Positions 36,573 to 45,839 of a DNA stretch of 64,000 nucleotides are shown in pieces (position 1 is the first letter of the stretch; each line of letters begins with the position of its first letter). The notes under the pieces were generated by a model, which searched no databases, was not told where the DNA came from, and saw only the letters and a list, made by a program, of their open reading frames with translations. This DNA comes from Acinetobacter calcoaceticus ANC 3811 (lineage in GTDB: Bacteria; Pseudomonadota; Gammaproteobacteria; Pseudomonadales; Moraxellaceae): positions 898,106-962,105 of the forward strand of contig NZ_KB976986.1 of NCBI RefSeq assembly GCF_000399665.1, read 5' to 3'. A program made the translations under genes and the position numbers.

Positions 36573-36640
36573 GTTACTACTAAAAAGATAGTGACAATAC
36601 ATTTTTGCCTGTGTATAGTTAGTATTAAATCGATACTAAC
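36573..36640. promoter_or_regulatory. Divergent promoter with HxlR-type motifs
   Basis: TTACTACTAAAAA (36574-36586) sits within an imperfect dyad to 36595, and GTTAGTAT-N7-ATACTAAC (36618-36640) is a perfect 8-bp-arm dyad. ACTACTAAAAA and ATACTAAC recur at 40852 and 40864 before the HxlR gene. Confidence 0.6.
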
Positions 36641-36727
36641 TCTGTTTTTTATCTTTTCTCCCTTTGAAAGATCACTCATAAAAAACAGATGAATCAGATC
36701 AATGAATTAAATTTGAGGATCAGAGAA

Positions 36728-37741
36728 ATGAATTTTTTATTAAATACAGTGGCTATGAGTTTGACGGCGTTATCTGTTTTTAGCGCTCCCTTTACTCAGG
36801 CAGAGGTTGTGCCATCGGTTTCTTTTAATGAACCATCAATTCAGGCCCATAAAGTGTCATCAAGTGCTGTTAGCAATCCGCAAGAAGGGCAACACGCCGA
36901 GCAACATACAAATTGGAAAAATGTACCAACTCAATTTATTCGTGCGGGTGACGTTAACTTTGCTTATAGAGAATATGGTCAACAAAACGGTGGGACACCT
37001 GTCATTTTTTTAAACCATTTAGCTGCTGTTCTAGATAACTGGGACCCACGGATTATTGATGGAATTGCGGCTAAACATCATGTTGTGGTGTTTGATAATC
37101 GTGGTGTTGGTGCTTCTACGGGTAAACCAGCCCAGTCGATTGAGCAGATGGCAGATGATGCGATTGCTTTTATTCAAGCTAAAGGATTTAAAAAGGTTGA
37201 TTTATTTGGCTTCTCGATGGGTGGCATGATTTCACAAGAGATTGCTCTTAAACAGCCGAATTTAATTCGAAAAATGATTTTGTCGGGAACTGGCCCTGCT
37301 GGTGGTACAGGCATTAGTACCGTGGGGCGAATTTCTAATTGGGATTTAGTCCGTGGAATGGTGACTGGTCAAGACCCTAAAGTTTATCTTTTCTTCACAC
37401 GTACAGAAAATGGTAAAGCTGCTGCAAAACAGTTTATTCAACGTATTAATGAACGTACTGAAAATCGCGATAAAGAAATCACTATTTCTGCCTATCGTGC
37501 CCAGCTTAAAGCACTCAAAAAATGGGGCAGTAAAAAACCTGCTGACCTTTCTGTGATTCAACAACCTGTGTTAGTTGCCAATGGTGATCATGACCGAATG
37601 GTTCCAACCGTGAACACCTATGATTTGGCAAAACGTTTACCGAATAACTCTCTGGTTATCTATCCAGATGCAGGCCATGGTGGCATTTTTCAGTTTCATG
37701 ATGATTTTGTAAAACAATCACTTACATTCTTAGCTAAATAA
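36728..37741 (+). CDS. Exported alpha/beta hydrolase
   Basis: A hydrolase of 337 residues from ATG 36728, which gives a proper signal peptide (MNFLLNTVAMSLTALSVFSA, cleavage near TQA); an ATG at 36689 would bury it behind 13 polar residues. After a 45-residue linker comes the fold: LNHLAAVLDNWDPR, VFDNRGVGAST, nucleophile elbow GFSMGG, VANGDHDRMVP and the His of DAGHGG. It is a paralogue of the next gene, which lacks the signal. It heads an operon with a second hydrolase, an SCP2-like protein and an OYE. Substrate unknown; a periplasmic esterase is likely. Confidence 0.86.
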   Translation: MNFLLNTVAMSLTALSVFSAPFTQAEVVPSVSFNEPSIQAHKVSSSAVSNPQEGQHAEQHTNWKNVPTQFIRAGDVNFAYREYGQQNGGTPVIFLNHLAAVLDNWDPRIIDGIAAKHHVVVFDNRGVGASTGKPAQSIEQMADDAIAFIQAKGFKKVDLFGFSMGGMISQEIALKQPNLIRKMILSGTGPAGGTGISTVGRISNWDLVRGMVTGQDPKVYLFFTRTENGKAAAKQFIQRINERTENRDKEITISAYRAQLKALKKWGSKKPADLSVIQQPVLVANGDHDRMVPTVNTYDLAKRLPNNSLVIYPDAGHGGIFQFHDDFVKQSLTFLAK

Positions 37742-37765
37742 GAACTCAAATTTAGGACAATGACG

Positions 37766-38629
37766 ATGACAACAATTACACACCAAACAGCGGAGACTCA
37801 ATTTATTGAAGTAGATGGAGCAAATTTTGCCTATCGTCGATGGGGTAACTCAAACGCAGGGCAACCACCGCTATTTTTTCTTCAACACTTCCGAGGCGGT
37901 TTAGACAATTGGGACCCAATCATTACCAATGGTTTAGCACAAGGGCGTGAAGTCATTTTGTTTAATGGTCGAGGCATTGCTTCATCTACAGGTCAGCCTC
38001 GTACCCGTATTGAAGATATGGCAGACGACGCAGCAGCAGTCATTCGCGGATTGGGCCTAAAACAAGTTGATTTATTAGGCTTTTCACTCGGCGGGTTTCA
38101 GGCACAAGATTTAGTACGCCGTCATCCTGAACTAGTAAGAAAACTTATGCTTTTAGGTACTGGCCCACGAGGGGGCAAACCACGTGGAGATGATCCAGAC
38201 GTGGCTGCCTTGGTATTAAAGCATGCAACGACTGCTGTGCCATCTGAAGAAGACTTTCTCTTTTTATTTTTTGGCCGATCTGAAGCTGCTATTCAAGCGG
38301 GTCATAAATTTTGGAAACGTCGACATGAACGCAAAGATCAAGACACGCCAAGCTCAGTTGAAGTTATGCAGGCACAGATAGAAGCCAATATGCATTTTTT
38401 ACCTAAACTTGATGAACAAGATCCATTTGCGCATTTACGTGAGATTAAACAACCTACTTTCATTTTAAATGGTGTAGATGATGTGATGATTCCAACCATC
38501 AATGCATACCACATGGCACGTAACATTCCAAATGCTCAGCTATTTATCTATCCAGACGCAGGACATGGTGCCCAATTTCAGTACCCTGAACGCTTTGTAA
38601 AACATGCAATCCAGTTTTTAGATGAATAA
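37766..38629 (+). CDS. Cytoplasmic alpha/beta hydrolase, paralogue of the preceding gene
   Basis: A 287-residue alpha/beta hydrolase. ATG 37766 has AGGA eight bases upstream; ATG 37760 is also possible. LQHFRGGLDNWDP, FNGRGIASSTGQP, GFSLGG (nucleophile), LNGVDDVMIP and the His in DAGHGAQF match the previous gene position for position, so the pair arose by tandem duplication, and only the first has an export signal. The Asp after the second strand is replaced: FNGRG instead of FDNRG. It lies 24 bp after its sister. Confidence 0.88.
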   Translation: MTTITHQTAETQFIEVDGANFAYRRWGNSNAGQPPLFFLQHFRGGLDNWDPIITNGLAQGREVILFNGRGIASSTGQPRTRIEDMADDAAAVIRGLGLKQVDLLGFSLGGFQAQDLVRRHPELVRKLMLLGTGPRGGKPRGDDPDVAALVLKHATTAVPSEEDFLFLFFGRSEAAIQAGHKFWKRRHERKDQDTPSSVEVMQAQIEANMHFLPKLDEQDPFAHLREIKQPTFILNGVDDVMIPTINAYHMARNIPNAQLFIYPDAGHGAQFQYPERFVKHAIQFLDE

Positions 38630-38677
38630 TACTCATGAGTTCGGTCCATTCAATTTGATGAATCAAGAAGATAAAAA

Positions 38678-39064
38678 ATGATGAAATTTAGATTATTGCT
38701 GTGGATGCTGACCAAGCTCATGCAGCGTGCTGTAAAAAAGAATCCGAAATGTGCAGCTTTTGTGAAGGATAAAAATGTCATCTTTCAGATTCAGACCGCA
38801 AGTGGTGAAGGGCGCTATTTTGAAGTGAAAAATGGCAAGATTAACTCTTACTCTGGGCTAACCAAGTCACCAAGTTTTACCTGTACGTTTAAAACGGGTA
38901 GCAAAGGGTTTGCAGTATTGTCAGCGAAAGACAGTGTAAACACTTTTTTAACTGCACTTAAAACACAAGACCTTGTCATTAACGGAAATTTTGTAGATGT
39001 CATGTGGTTTCAAAGTTTAGTGGACTTTATTCAACCTCATTCAAAATCTTCTTTAACCGTGTGA
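38678..39064 (+). CDS. SCP2-like lipid-binding protein (tentative)
   Basis: A 128-residue protein beginning with a basic amphipathic helix (LLLWMLTKLMQRAVKKN) then a beta-rich core, VIFQIQTASGEGRYFEVKNG and SPSFTCTFKTGSKGF, and a C-terminal helical part. The strand pattern and length resemble a sterol-carrier-protein-2 domain, but I cannot point to a decisive motif. It lies between the hydrolases and an OYE in one operon (gaps 48 and 9 bp), where a carrier of a hydrophobic substrate would make sense. Both the family call and the role are inference. Confidence 0.55.
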   Translation: MMKFRLLLWMLTKLMQRAVKKNPKCAAFVKDKNVIFQIQTASGEGRYFEVKNGKINSYSGLTKSPSFTCTFKTGSKGFAVLSAKDSVNTFLTALKTQDLVINGNFVDVMWFQSLVDFIQPHSKSSLTV

Positions 39065-39073
39065 GATAAGGCC

Positions 39074-40324
39074 ATGACTCATCTGCAATTAAAAATGAAT
39101 CTTTTGAATCAGCCTTTAACTTTGCCGAATGGAATCATTATTCCAAATCGCTTAGCAAAGGCTGCAACTAGTGAAACCTTAGCCACCTATTCAAATAATC
39201 CAACCGAAAAGCATATTCGGCTATATCAGCGTTGGGCTGCCTCAGGTATTGGAATGATCATAACGGGTAATATTATGATTGACCGCAAAGCCTTAGGTGA
39301 GGCTGGTAATGTAGTGGTTGAGGATGAACGTGATTTTGCAATTTTACAGAAATGGGCAAAATCCGTGACTGGACAAGGTTCTCAATTGTGGGCACAGTTG
39401 AATCATCCGGGGAAACAATCACCGAAAGGATTAAATGTACGTAACATTTCTGCATCTGCAGCGCCATTTGGTGCAGAAATGCAGGCTTTATTTGCGACGC
39501 CTGATGAAGCTACAGAAGCAGAGATTTTAGAAATTATTCAACGCTTTGGTCGTAGCGCAGCGATTTGTAAAAAGGCTGGATTTAGTGGAGTCGAGATTCA
39601 TGCTGCTCATGGTTATCTCATAAATCAGTTTTTATCACCTTTACATAATTTAAGAAATGATGAATGGGGTGGCACATCTGAAAAACGTCGCCGTTTTTTA
39701 ATGGAAGTTTATGCCGAAATCCGTAAACAAGTAGGTAAAGAGTTTCCGATTGCGATTAAGCTTAACTCGGCAGACTTTCAAAAAGGTGGTTTTACCGAGC
39801 AAGACTCTTTAAAAACCATTCAGGCTTTAGCAGATGCAGGCATTGATCTTATAGAAATATCAGGCGGCACCTATGAGTCTGGCGTAGCCAAAGCGCCACA
39901 AAAAGCATCGACAATTGTACGAGAAGCTTTCTTTATTGATTTCGCAGAAAAAGTAAGAAAACTCGTAAAAACACCTTTAATGGTGACAGGTGGTTTTCGA
40001 ACTGTAGAAGGTATGAATCAAGCTTTGCAGTCTCAAGCATGTGATGTTATTGGGATTGCAAGAATTATGGCCATTGAACCTGATGTACCCAAATCTTTAC
40101 TGGCAGGTAAAAATGGTCTTCAGTCGGTGCATCATATTAAAACAGGTATTAAGAAGATCGATAGCCTGGGTATTATGGAAGTACTTTGGTACACCCAACA
40201 ACTAAAACGCATTGGAAAAGGTAAAGAACCGAAACCTAAAGAAAGTGGTTTATGGGCATTTATTAAATCAGTTTTACGCAGTGGTTGGGGAACGTATGCC
40301 ACTCAACGCACACGGGCAAAATAA
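39074..40324 (+). CDS. NADH:flavin oxidoreductase, Old Yellow Enzyme family
   Basis: A 416-residue FMN TIM barrel. NRLAKAATSETLA near the start, QLNHPGKQSP (about 118), HAAHGYLINQFLSPLHNLRN (substrate/FMN His pair, about 176), the EISGGTYES loop and MVTGGFRT near 305 are all present. It lacks the Fe-S and second flavin domains of 2,4-dienoyl-CoA reductase, so it is a short OYE with an extra 40-residue C-terminal helix. It is the last gene of the hydrolase operon and has a paralogue at 44583. Reduction of an activated C=C bond is expected. Confidence 0.88.
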   Translation: MTHLQLKMNLLNQPLTLPNGIIIPNRLAKAATSETLATYSNNPTEKHIRLYQRWAASGIGMIITGNIMIDRKALGEAGNVVVEDERDFAILQKWAKSVTGQGSQLWAQLNHPGKQSPKGLNVRNISASAAPFGAEMQALFATPDEATEAEILEIIQRFGRSAAICKKAGFSGVEIHAAHGYLINQFLSPLHNLRNDEWGGTSEKRRRFLMEVYAEIRKQVGKEFPIAIKLNSADFQKGGFTEQDSLKTIQALADAGIDLIEISGGTYESGVAKAPQKASTIVREAFFIDFAEKVRKLVKTPLMVTGGFRTVEGMNQALQSQACDVIGIARIMAIEPDVPKSLLAGKNGLQSVHHIKTGIKKIDSLGIMEVLWYTQQLKRIGKGKEPKPKESGLWAFIKSVLRSGWGTYATQRTRAK

Positions 40325-40350
40325 CCCATTTACTTTACCTTAGGCCAATA

Positions 40351-40375
40351 AAAAGCACTCTTATTGAGTGCTTTT
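40351..40375. terminator. Bidirectional terminator, 10-bp stem
   Basis: AAAAGCACTC / GAGTGCTTTT with loop TTATT, between converging OYE and HxlR genes. Confidence 0.85.
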
Positions 40376-40386
40376 ATATATTTATA

Positions 40387-40827
40387 TTATTCGCCTTTTT
40401 GACTAATCGGACGGGTACCAATTTCAGCACCAGTCATCTGATCAATCACAATAGGCTTAATTTCAGTGCCTTGTTCTGCATCAATGAAAGTCACCATCTT
40501 TTCGGGGTGTTCAAAGGGTTTATATTTTCGCCCCCATGCACCGATAACAAATAAAGCTGGTAAAAAATCTTTACCCGCTTGAGTTAACACATATTCTTCA
40601 CGTGGTGGATGTTCAGAGTATTGTCTTTTTTCAAGTAAGCCTTCGTCGACTAAAACCGATAACCGCTTTGTTAGCATGGTTGGCGCAATACCTAAGCTTT
40701 TGCGGAACTGATCAAAACGTGTAAAACCTGCATGAGCATCTCGTAATATCAACATGCTCCACGCATCACCTAAAACTGAAAGTGTTCTGGCGATTGGGCA
40801 GACTTCAAGATTGCTATTTTTACTCAT
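40387..40827 (-). CDS. HxlR-family transcriptional regulator
   Basis: A 146-residue winged-helix protein of the HxlR type: CPIARTLSVLGDAWSMLILR at 12-31 (C12 is the conserved redox Cys), RFDQFRKSLGIAPTMLTKRL and the wing RQYSEHPPREEYVLT. The extra C-terminal 35 residues are charged. It converges on the OYE operon. Its promoter carries the same motifs as the 36.6-kb divergent promoter, so I infer it controls the SDR/reductase pair and the hydrolase-OYE operon. Such regulators often sense quinones or aldehydes through the Cys. Confidence 0.88.
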   Translation of the reverse strand: MSKNSNLEVCPIARTLSVLGDAWSMLILRDAHAGFTRFDQFRKSLGIAPTMLTKRLSVLVDEGLLEKRQYSEHPPREEYVLTQAGKDFLPALFVIGAWGRKYKPFEHPEKMVTFIDAEQGTEIKPIVIDQMTGAEIGTRPISQKGE

Positions 40828-40842
40828 ATCAAATTAATAAAC

Positions 40843-40871
40843 TTAGTGGTAACTACTAAAAAAATACTAAC
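40843..40871. promoter_or_regulatory. HxlR auto-operator region
   Basis: TTAGT-N7-ACTAA (40843-40859) overlaps ACTACTAAAAA (40852-40862), followed by ATACTAAC (40864-40871); both motifs recur at 36576 and 36633. Confidence 0.55.
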
Positions 40872-40986
40872 ATAGTTCTATTTGATAAGCTATTAAGCGC
40901 TTGTATCAGGCAAGTAAAAGGGATGTATCTCTAAGAGAGATTTTAGCTTAAGTACCAAACTTAGGAGTTTTACAGACGCTGTATTC

Positions 40987-42033
40987 TTATTGATTCTTTC
41001 TAAATGTAATGGGTGTTTGACCTGTCCATTTCTTAAAAGCTCGCGTGAAATTTGTAGGTTGTATATAGCCGAGATAAAGTGCAATTTCTTGTATATCCAT
41101 ATCACTCGTAAGTAACAAGTGTTCAGCTTCTTTTTGTTGAGCCTCTTCAAGTAATTGAATATATGAAGAACCCACTTGGTTCAAATGGCGCCGTAATGTT
41201 CGGCTGGACATATTTAAGCGATTGGCAATTTCATCAAATGAAGGATAACCAATCTGTGGTTTGAGGTTTAGTTCAGCTTTTACGGTCAGGCATATATCTT
41301 TAATTTGCTCGGAAAAACGAATTTGTTCAGCTTCACACTGTGCCAGAGCTTGTTTAAAAGCAATCGGATCTGCCATTTTAATGGGTAAATCTAGAAGCTT
41401 TTTAGTATATCGAATTTGATTAGTCGCTTGGTTAAAGCGAATAGATGGCAGTAAGTGTTGATACGCTGGGTGATAGGTGGGTTCAGGCCAATCTACCCAT
41501 AACTCGATTTCAGCAGAATCATGTTCTATCAAGAATTGGCCAGTTTGAATCACACCAATCATTAAACATTCATAAAAAAAGCGTCTAAGCGTTTCCGCTT
41601 GTTCGGGTTGATTGCTGACAATTGGGTGAGTTTCATTAATTTCAATAATAGAAAACTCATTATTTTCAAGCAAAGCAATACGATAATCTTTTAATCGCAT
41701 ATTAAAGAATTGCGTTGAAACCTCAATGGCCTGTCGCAGGTTTGGACTACTCATAAGGGCGTATCCCATCGGACCATGAGCAGTTAAACGCAGTTTTAAT
41801 CCATATTCATATCCTAAACCTGAATCTTTCGACAATAACAGGCTTTCCCACGCCAGTTTAGACCACTGTACGGGAGTAATTCGCGCATCTAGTTGATCTA
41901 AAAGGTTTAAGGGAATTTTACTTTTCTTCAAAATTTCAAGGGCTGAAAACCCTTTGTCGACCATGATTTCTAACAATAAATGCGCATAAGAAATAGGAAT
42001 ACTGGCTTTGGAAAGCCCATAAGGATCTTTCAT
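40987..42033 (-). CDS. AraC-family regulator with arabinose-binding-like N-terminal domain
   Basis: A 348-residue regulator of the OruR/ArgR-like group: residues 20-200 form the PF12625 effector domain (GLGYEYGLKLRLTAHGPMGY) and 235-335 the double helix-turn-helix (EIANRLNMSSRTLRRHLNQV, IALYLGYIQPTNFTRAFKKW). It is divergent from the SDR-ADC-OYE operon across 107 bp and is its likely activator. A ligand cannot be read from the sequence; related proteins respond to lipids, terpenes or amino acids. Confidence 0.86.
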   Translation of the reverse strand: MKDPYGLSKASIPISYAHLLLEIMVDKGFSALEILKKSKIPLNLLDQLDARITPVQWSKLAWESLLLSKDSGLGYEYGLKLRLTAHGPMGYALMSSPNLRQAIEVSTQFFNMRLKDYRIALLENNEFSIIEINETHPIVSNQPEQAETLRRFFYECLMIGVIQTGQFLIEHDSAEIELWVDWPEPTYHPAYQHLLPSIRFNQATNQIRYTKKLLDLPIKMADPIAFKQALAQCEAEQIRFSEQIKDICLTVKAELNLKPQIGYPSFDEIANRLNMSSRTLRRHLNQVGSSYIQLLEEAQQKEAEHLLLTSDMDIQEIALYLGYIQPTNFTRAFKKWTGQTPITFRKNQ

Positions 42034-42140
42034 ATTGTTTTTTATTGTGGCCGAAAATGATTATCAGTATGTCTGATCCACATCTCACGCTCAAGTTAAA
42101 AATTCGGAATAATCAAATTATTGTATTTTGAGCATCAATT

Positions 42141-42944
42141 ATGAGCTTACCTATTCCACAAGCTTCCTCTCGAGTTGTGATTACTGGTGCTTCATCAGGC
42201 ATTGGTGAACAGCTAGCAAAACAGTTTGCTATGCGCGGTTATTCATTAGTTTTAGTGGCACGTCGTGTAGACAAACTCGAGGCACTCGCAGAAAAACTAA
42301 AAGCCGAATATCAAATATCTATAGATTTATATCCATGTGATTTGGGAGATCGGACGGCGCGAGCTAAATTTCGCCATTATTTAGAAAATATTGAAGTAGC
42401 CATTCTTTGTAATAACGCTGGATTTGCGACTTTTGGTTGTTTGCAAGATTTAGATGCAGACCGAGAGCGTGAAGAAGTTGAAGTTAATTCGGTGGCAATT
42501 CATGACCTGACTTTAGCCGTGTTGCCACAAATGATTAAAAGAAAAGCTGGGGCAATACTGATTGTAGGGTCAACTTCTGGTCATCAGCCAACTCCAGCAA
42601 ATGCAACTTATGCAGCAAGTAAAGCCTTTGCCAACTCTTTTGCCGAATCATTACATAGCGAACTTAAAGGGACTTGTGTGAGTTGTACGTTGCTGGCACC
42701 GGGGCCAACCAAAACTGGTTTTAATGAAGTTGCAGGCATTACAAAAATTGATGGTGTTGGTGGCGGGCTTGTTTGGGTAACCGCAGAACGCGTTGCCAAA
42801 GAAGCCATTCAGGGTATGGATCGAAATTGTAGAATTGTGATTCCGGGGTTTGTGGCACAGGCCCAAACCCTTGGGGGACGCTACACACCGCGCATTATTT
42901 TGCTGCCCATTCTTAAACAAGTATTTTCGAGATTAAGCCCATGA
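42141..42944 (+). CDS. SDR-family oxidoreductase
   Basis: A 267-residue short-chain dehydrogenase: VITGASSGIGEQLAKQ at 13-28, CNNAGFATFG near 91, catalytic Ser in LIVGSTSG and YAASKAF. It belongs to the DltE/YqjQ-like classical branch with a hydrophobic end (PRIILLPILKQVFSRLSP) that may associate with membrane. It heads a five-gene operon and its stop overlaps the next start by four bases. Likely oxidises or reduces a hydroxyl or keto group on a lipid-like substrate. Confidence 0.87.
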   Translation: MSLPIPQASSRVVITGASSGIGEQLAKQFAMRGYSLVLVARRVDKLEALAEKLKAEYQISIDLYPCDLGDRTARAKFRHYLENIEVAILCNNAGFATFGCLQDLDADREREEVEVNSVAIHDLTLAVLPQMIKRKAGAILIVGSTSGHQPTPANATYAASKAFANSFAESLHSELKGTCVSCTLLAPGPTKTGFNEVAGITKIDGVGGGLVWVTAERVAKEAIQGMDRNCRIVIPGFVAQAQTLGGRYTPRIILLPILKQVFSRLSP

Positions 42945-43687
42945 AACAGTTGATTAATGACTTACGTGTGCCTGTGGCTTTAGCCAATCTTGGCAATAAG
43001 CTTTATCACAATGCTCAATATTTGACTGCTGTCGTTGAAGTCGATGAAAAAGCGATGGCGCGCTGGTTACCGTCTGGAATGACACTGGTTAAACCTGCCA
43101 GAGCCGATCTGTTTTGTGCGTATTTCCCTGAAAATGTCTATACGGGCGCTTACCATGAAGCGGGTTTATTTGTTCATATTAAAGTTGGCAACAAAACTGG
43201 AATCTTTTGTCCTTGGATGATTTTGGATGATGACCGCGCCATGATTATTGGTCGTGAATTGCTCGGCTATCCTAAAAAGATGGGTGAAATTAGCTGGGAA
43301 AATGATGGAAAACGCATTTTAAGCAAAGCTTCACGCCGAGGCACAACACTTATTGAAATGGAAGCCAAGCTGGGTGAAGTCATTCATGATGCACCTCCAA
43401 TTTTAGGATTACCACATCGGAATATTACGGGTGGACTAGGAATTGGTTTACCACGTGAAGTTCGATTTACGCCGAAAGAGCACCCAGTTGAAGTGCGTCA
43501 GGTTGAAATGAAGTTGCGTTTTACAGGCACAGCAAATGATCCTTTACATGATATGGGGTTAGGCAAGGTTGTTGAGGCCAGATTACATCGAGTTGATTTA
43601 TCGGGTGGGTTAATTCCACCGATTCAAATACCTCGTTTACGCACGCCGTTATTTTTATTACGTCAGTTTAATCCACGCGTTTTATAA
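42941..43687 (+). CDS. Acetoacetate decarboxylase-family protein
   Basis: A 248-residue ADC-fold protein: MARWLPSGMTLVKPARADLF, FVHIKVGNKTGIFCPWMILD and ELLGYPKKMGEISW near 108. The active-site Lys of true acetoacetate decarboxylase lies in this KK region and appears kept; the downstream acids around RFTPKEHPVE are different, so substrate use beyond acetoacetate is probable, as for other ADC-superfamily members in secondary pathways. It is translationally coupled to the SDR and followed by a PF10118 gene 13 bp later. Confidence 0.78.
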   Translation: MKQLINDLRVPVALANLGNKLYHNAQYLTAVVEVDEKAMARWLPSGMTLVKPARADLFCAYFPENVYTGAYHEAGLFVHIKVGNKTGIFCPWMILDDDRAMIIGRELLGYPKKMGEISWENDGKRILSKASRRGTTLIEMEAKLGEVIHDAPPILGLPHRNITGGLGIGLPREVRFTPKEHPVEVRQVEMKLRFTGTANDPLHDMGLGKVVEARLHRVDLSGGLIPPIQIPRLRTPLFLLRQFNPRVL

Positions 43688-43700
43688 CTGGAGAATAAAC

Positions 43701-44558
43701 ATGAATGCATTCTTTCAGTCAAAAACCATCCAAGATTTTTCTAAAATTTCCGCATCGATCGATATTACAGTGCGCCAATTAGATTTGTCTTTTCCAGATG
43801 AAATACCAGAGTTTTGGTTTAAAGATAATCCTTTGTTGACCATGTTATTTACTGCCTTATCAAGTGCATTTCCAGATGGTGAACGGCAGTTTATTTATAG
43901 TGTGCGTAATTATCAGGACAAAATTAGCGATCCTGTTTTGCTTAAACAAGTCCGAGCTTTTATTGGTCAAGAAGCACATCACGGTAAAGAGCACGATGCG
44001 CTTAATGCTGTCATGCTAAATAAAGGCTACCCAGTTGAACGCATTTATAAGCGTTTTAAAAAGATGAATCGTATGTTACAGCAACGGTTTTCTTTAGAAC
44101 ATCAGTTGGCTTGCACGGTATGTATGGAGCATTTAACGGCAATTTTAGCGGACTATTTTATTAGTATCGCGCCTCAAGACTTAGAGTTGTTTGATGTTCA
44201 TTTGCGAAAAATTTGGGCTTGGCACGCGATTGAAGAAACAGAGCATAAAGCTGTGGCGTTTGATGTCTATCAATCTTTAGTGAATAGACCTTATTTCTTA
44301 CGACTAGTGATGTTAGAAACCACGCTTTCTTTTCTCATAATTACCACCAGAGGAACAAAAGAGCTTCTAAAGGCTTCTGGCAAAAATAAAGATTTTAAAA
44401 GCCTATATGCGGGTTTGAAGTATTTGTTTGGAGGCCAAGGCGTTATCCGAAAAATTAGCCGCAGTTACTTAGATTTTTATTCTAAAGATTTCCATCCTTG
44501 GCAACACGACAACCGTGAGCAAATGATGAAATTAAAAGACATATATCTCAATAAATGA
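43701..44558 (+). CDS. Metal-dependent hydrolase, PF10118 family
   Basis: A 285-residue helical protein with the PF10118 signature: FIGQEAHHGKEHDALN (about 92-107), CMEHLTAILADYF (about 142) and WHAIEETEHKAVAFDVY (about 175-191). The E/H pattern resembles a di-iron four-helix oxygenase or oxidase core. The last third is hydrophobic. The family is named hydrolase, but activity is not proven for most members. It sits between ADC-like and OYE genes and has a paralogue at 45840. GGAGAATAAAC precedes ATG. Confidence 0.85.
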   Translation: MNAFFQSKTIQDFSKISASIDITVRQLDLSFPDEIPEFWFKDNPLLTMLFTALSSAFPDGERQFIYSVRNYQDKISDPVLLKQVRAFIGQEAHHGKEHDALNAVMLNKGYPVERIYKRFKKMNRMLQQRFSLEHQLACTVCMEHLTAILADYFISIAPQDLELFDVHLRKIWAWHAIEETEHKAVAFDVYQSLVNRPYFLRLVMLETTLSFLIITTRGTKELLKASGKNKDFKSLYAGLKYLFGGQGVIRKISRSYLDFYSKDFHPWQHDNREQMMKLKDIYLNK

Positions 44559-44582
44559 TTTTCAAATTTAGGAAGAAAGAAA

Positions 44583-45809
44583 ATGACAAAACCTAATCCA
44601 AAGCCCACATTAGCAAGCTCTTTAACGTTAGCTTGTGGCATTACTATTCCAAACCGAATTGCTAAATCTGCCATGAGTGAGCAACTTGCAGATCGGCATG
44701 GTTCACCGACCACTGACTTACAACAGTTATATGCAGTTTGGGCTAGAGGTGGAGCAGGATTGTTAATCACGGGCAATGTCATGACGGACAGTCGAGCTTT
44801 TGTTGAACCAAGAAATGTGGTTTTAGAGTCAGCAGAATTTCTACAAGCAAACAAGTTATGGGCTCAGGCTGCTCAAGCCAATGGCAGCAAAATTATTATG
44901 CAGATTAACCACCCTGGTCGTGTTGCAGTTTTACCACTTTTGAAAAAGCCAATAGCTCCTTCAGCCGTTGGGCTTGATTTACCTGCCATGAATATTATTC
45001 GTATTCCGCATGCAATGACCGAAGCGGAAATATATGAGCAGATTAATCGATTTGCTCAAACTGCGAAGCTGGCTATTGAAGCCGGTTTTGATGGAGTACA
45101 AGTCCATGCAGCACATGGCTATTTACTCTCACAGTTTTTATCGCCTTTGGCTAACGTTCGGACAGACAAGTGGGGCGGTAGTCCTGAAAATCGACGCCGT
45201 ATGTTGATTGAAACCGTTCAGGCTGTACGAGTTGCAATAGGCAAAGACAAAATATTAAGTGTAAAACTCAACTCTGCTGACTTTCAAAAAGGTGGATTAA
45301 GCTCTGAAGAATCGATAGATATTGCTTTAGCGCTCGAAAAAGAAGGAATCGATTTACTCGAAATTTCGGGTGGAAATTATGAGTCTCCAGCTCAGCTTGG
45401 ATATACACCAGAACGGCAGGTAGAACGTGATGCTTATTTTATAAATTATGCAGAAAGTTTAAGACAAAAAAGCAAATTACCAATCATGTTAACTGGTGGC
45501 TTACGTAAAGCCAGTTTTATGAACCAGATTTTGTCTGATGGAGTAGTTGACCTTGTAGGAATGGCACGACCATTTGCAACACAACCAGATTTGGCAAAGC
45601 AACTTTTGGCTGGGAAATCAATAATAGAACCTGCTCATGTACCTTCAATTGGCTATAAACCTGTAGATGCCTATTTACAACTGGCATGGCACGCTACCCA
45701 ATTCCGCCGTATTAGCCGTGGGCAACAGCCTAAAGCAATAAAAGGATTAATTAAAACATTTGTTGCTTTTGGCCCCCGTATGGGATGCAACATTTTGACT
45801 CAGAAATAA
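44583..45809 (+). CDS. NADH:flavin oxidoreductase, Old Yellow Enzyme family
   Basis: A 408-residue FMN TIM barrel and paralogue of the enzyme at 39074: NRIAKSAMSEQLADRHG, QINHPGRVAVLPL, HAAHGYLLSQFLSPLANVRT, EISGGNYESP and LTGGLRKASF. Like that one it ends in a 40-residue helix after the barrel and lacks Fe-S domains. It lies 24 bp after one PF10118 gene and 30 bp before another. The pairing of OYE with SDR and ADC-like genes suggests stepwise reduction and decarboxylation of an unsaturated oxo-acid. Confidence 0.88.
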   Translation: MTKPNPKPTLASSLTLACGITIPNRIAKSAMSEQLADRHGSPTTDLQQLYAVWARGGAGLLITGNVMTDSRAFVEPRNVVLESAEFLQANKLWAQAAQANGSKIIMQINHPGRVAVLPLLKKPIAPSAVGLDLPAMNIIRIPHAMTEAEIYEQINRFAQTAKLAIEAGFDGVQVHAAHGYLLSQFLSPLANVRTDKWGGSPENRRRMLIETVQAVRVAIGKDKILSVKLNSADFQKGGLSSEESIDIALALEKEGIDLLEISGGNYESPAQLGYTPERQVERDAYFINYAESLRQKSKLPIMLTGGLRKASFMNQILSDGVVDLVGMARPFATQPDLAKQLLAGKSIIEPAHVPSIGYKPVDAYLQLAWHATQFRRISRGQQPKAIKGLIKTFVAFGPRMGCNILTQK

Positions 45810-45839
45810 ATCTCAAGGATATATGAATGGAGTTGAAAT

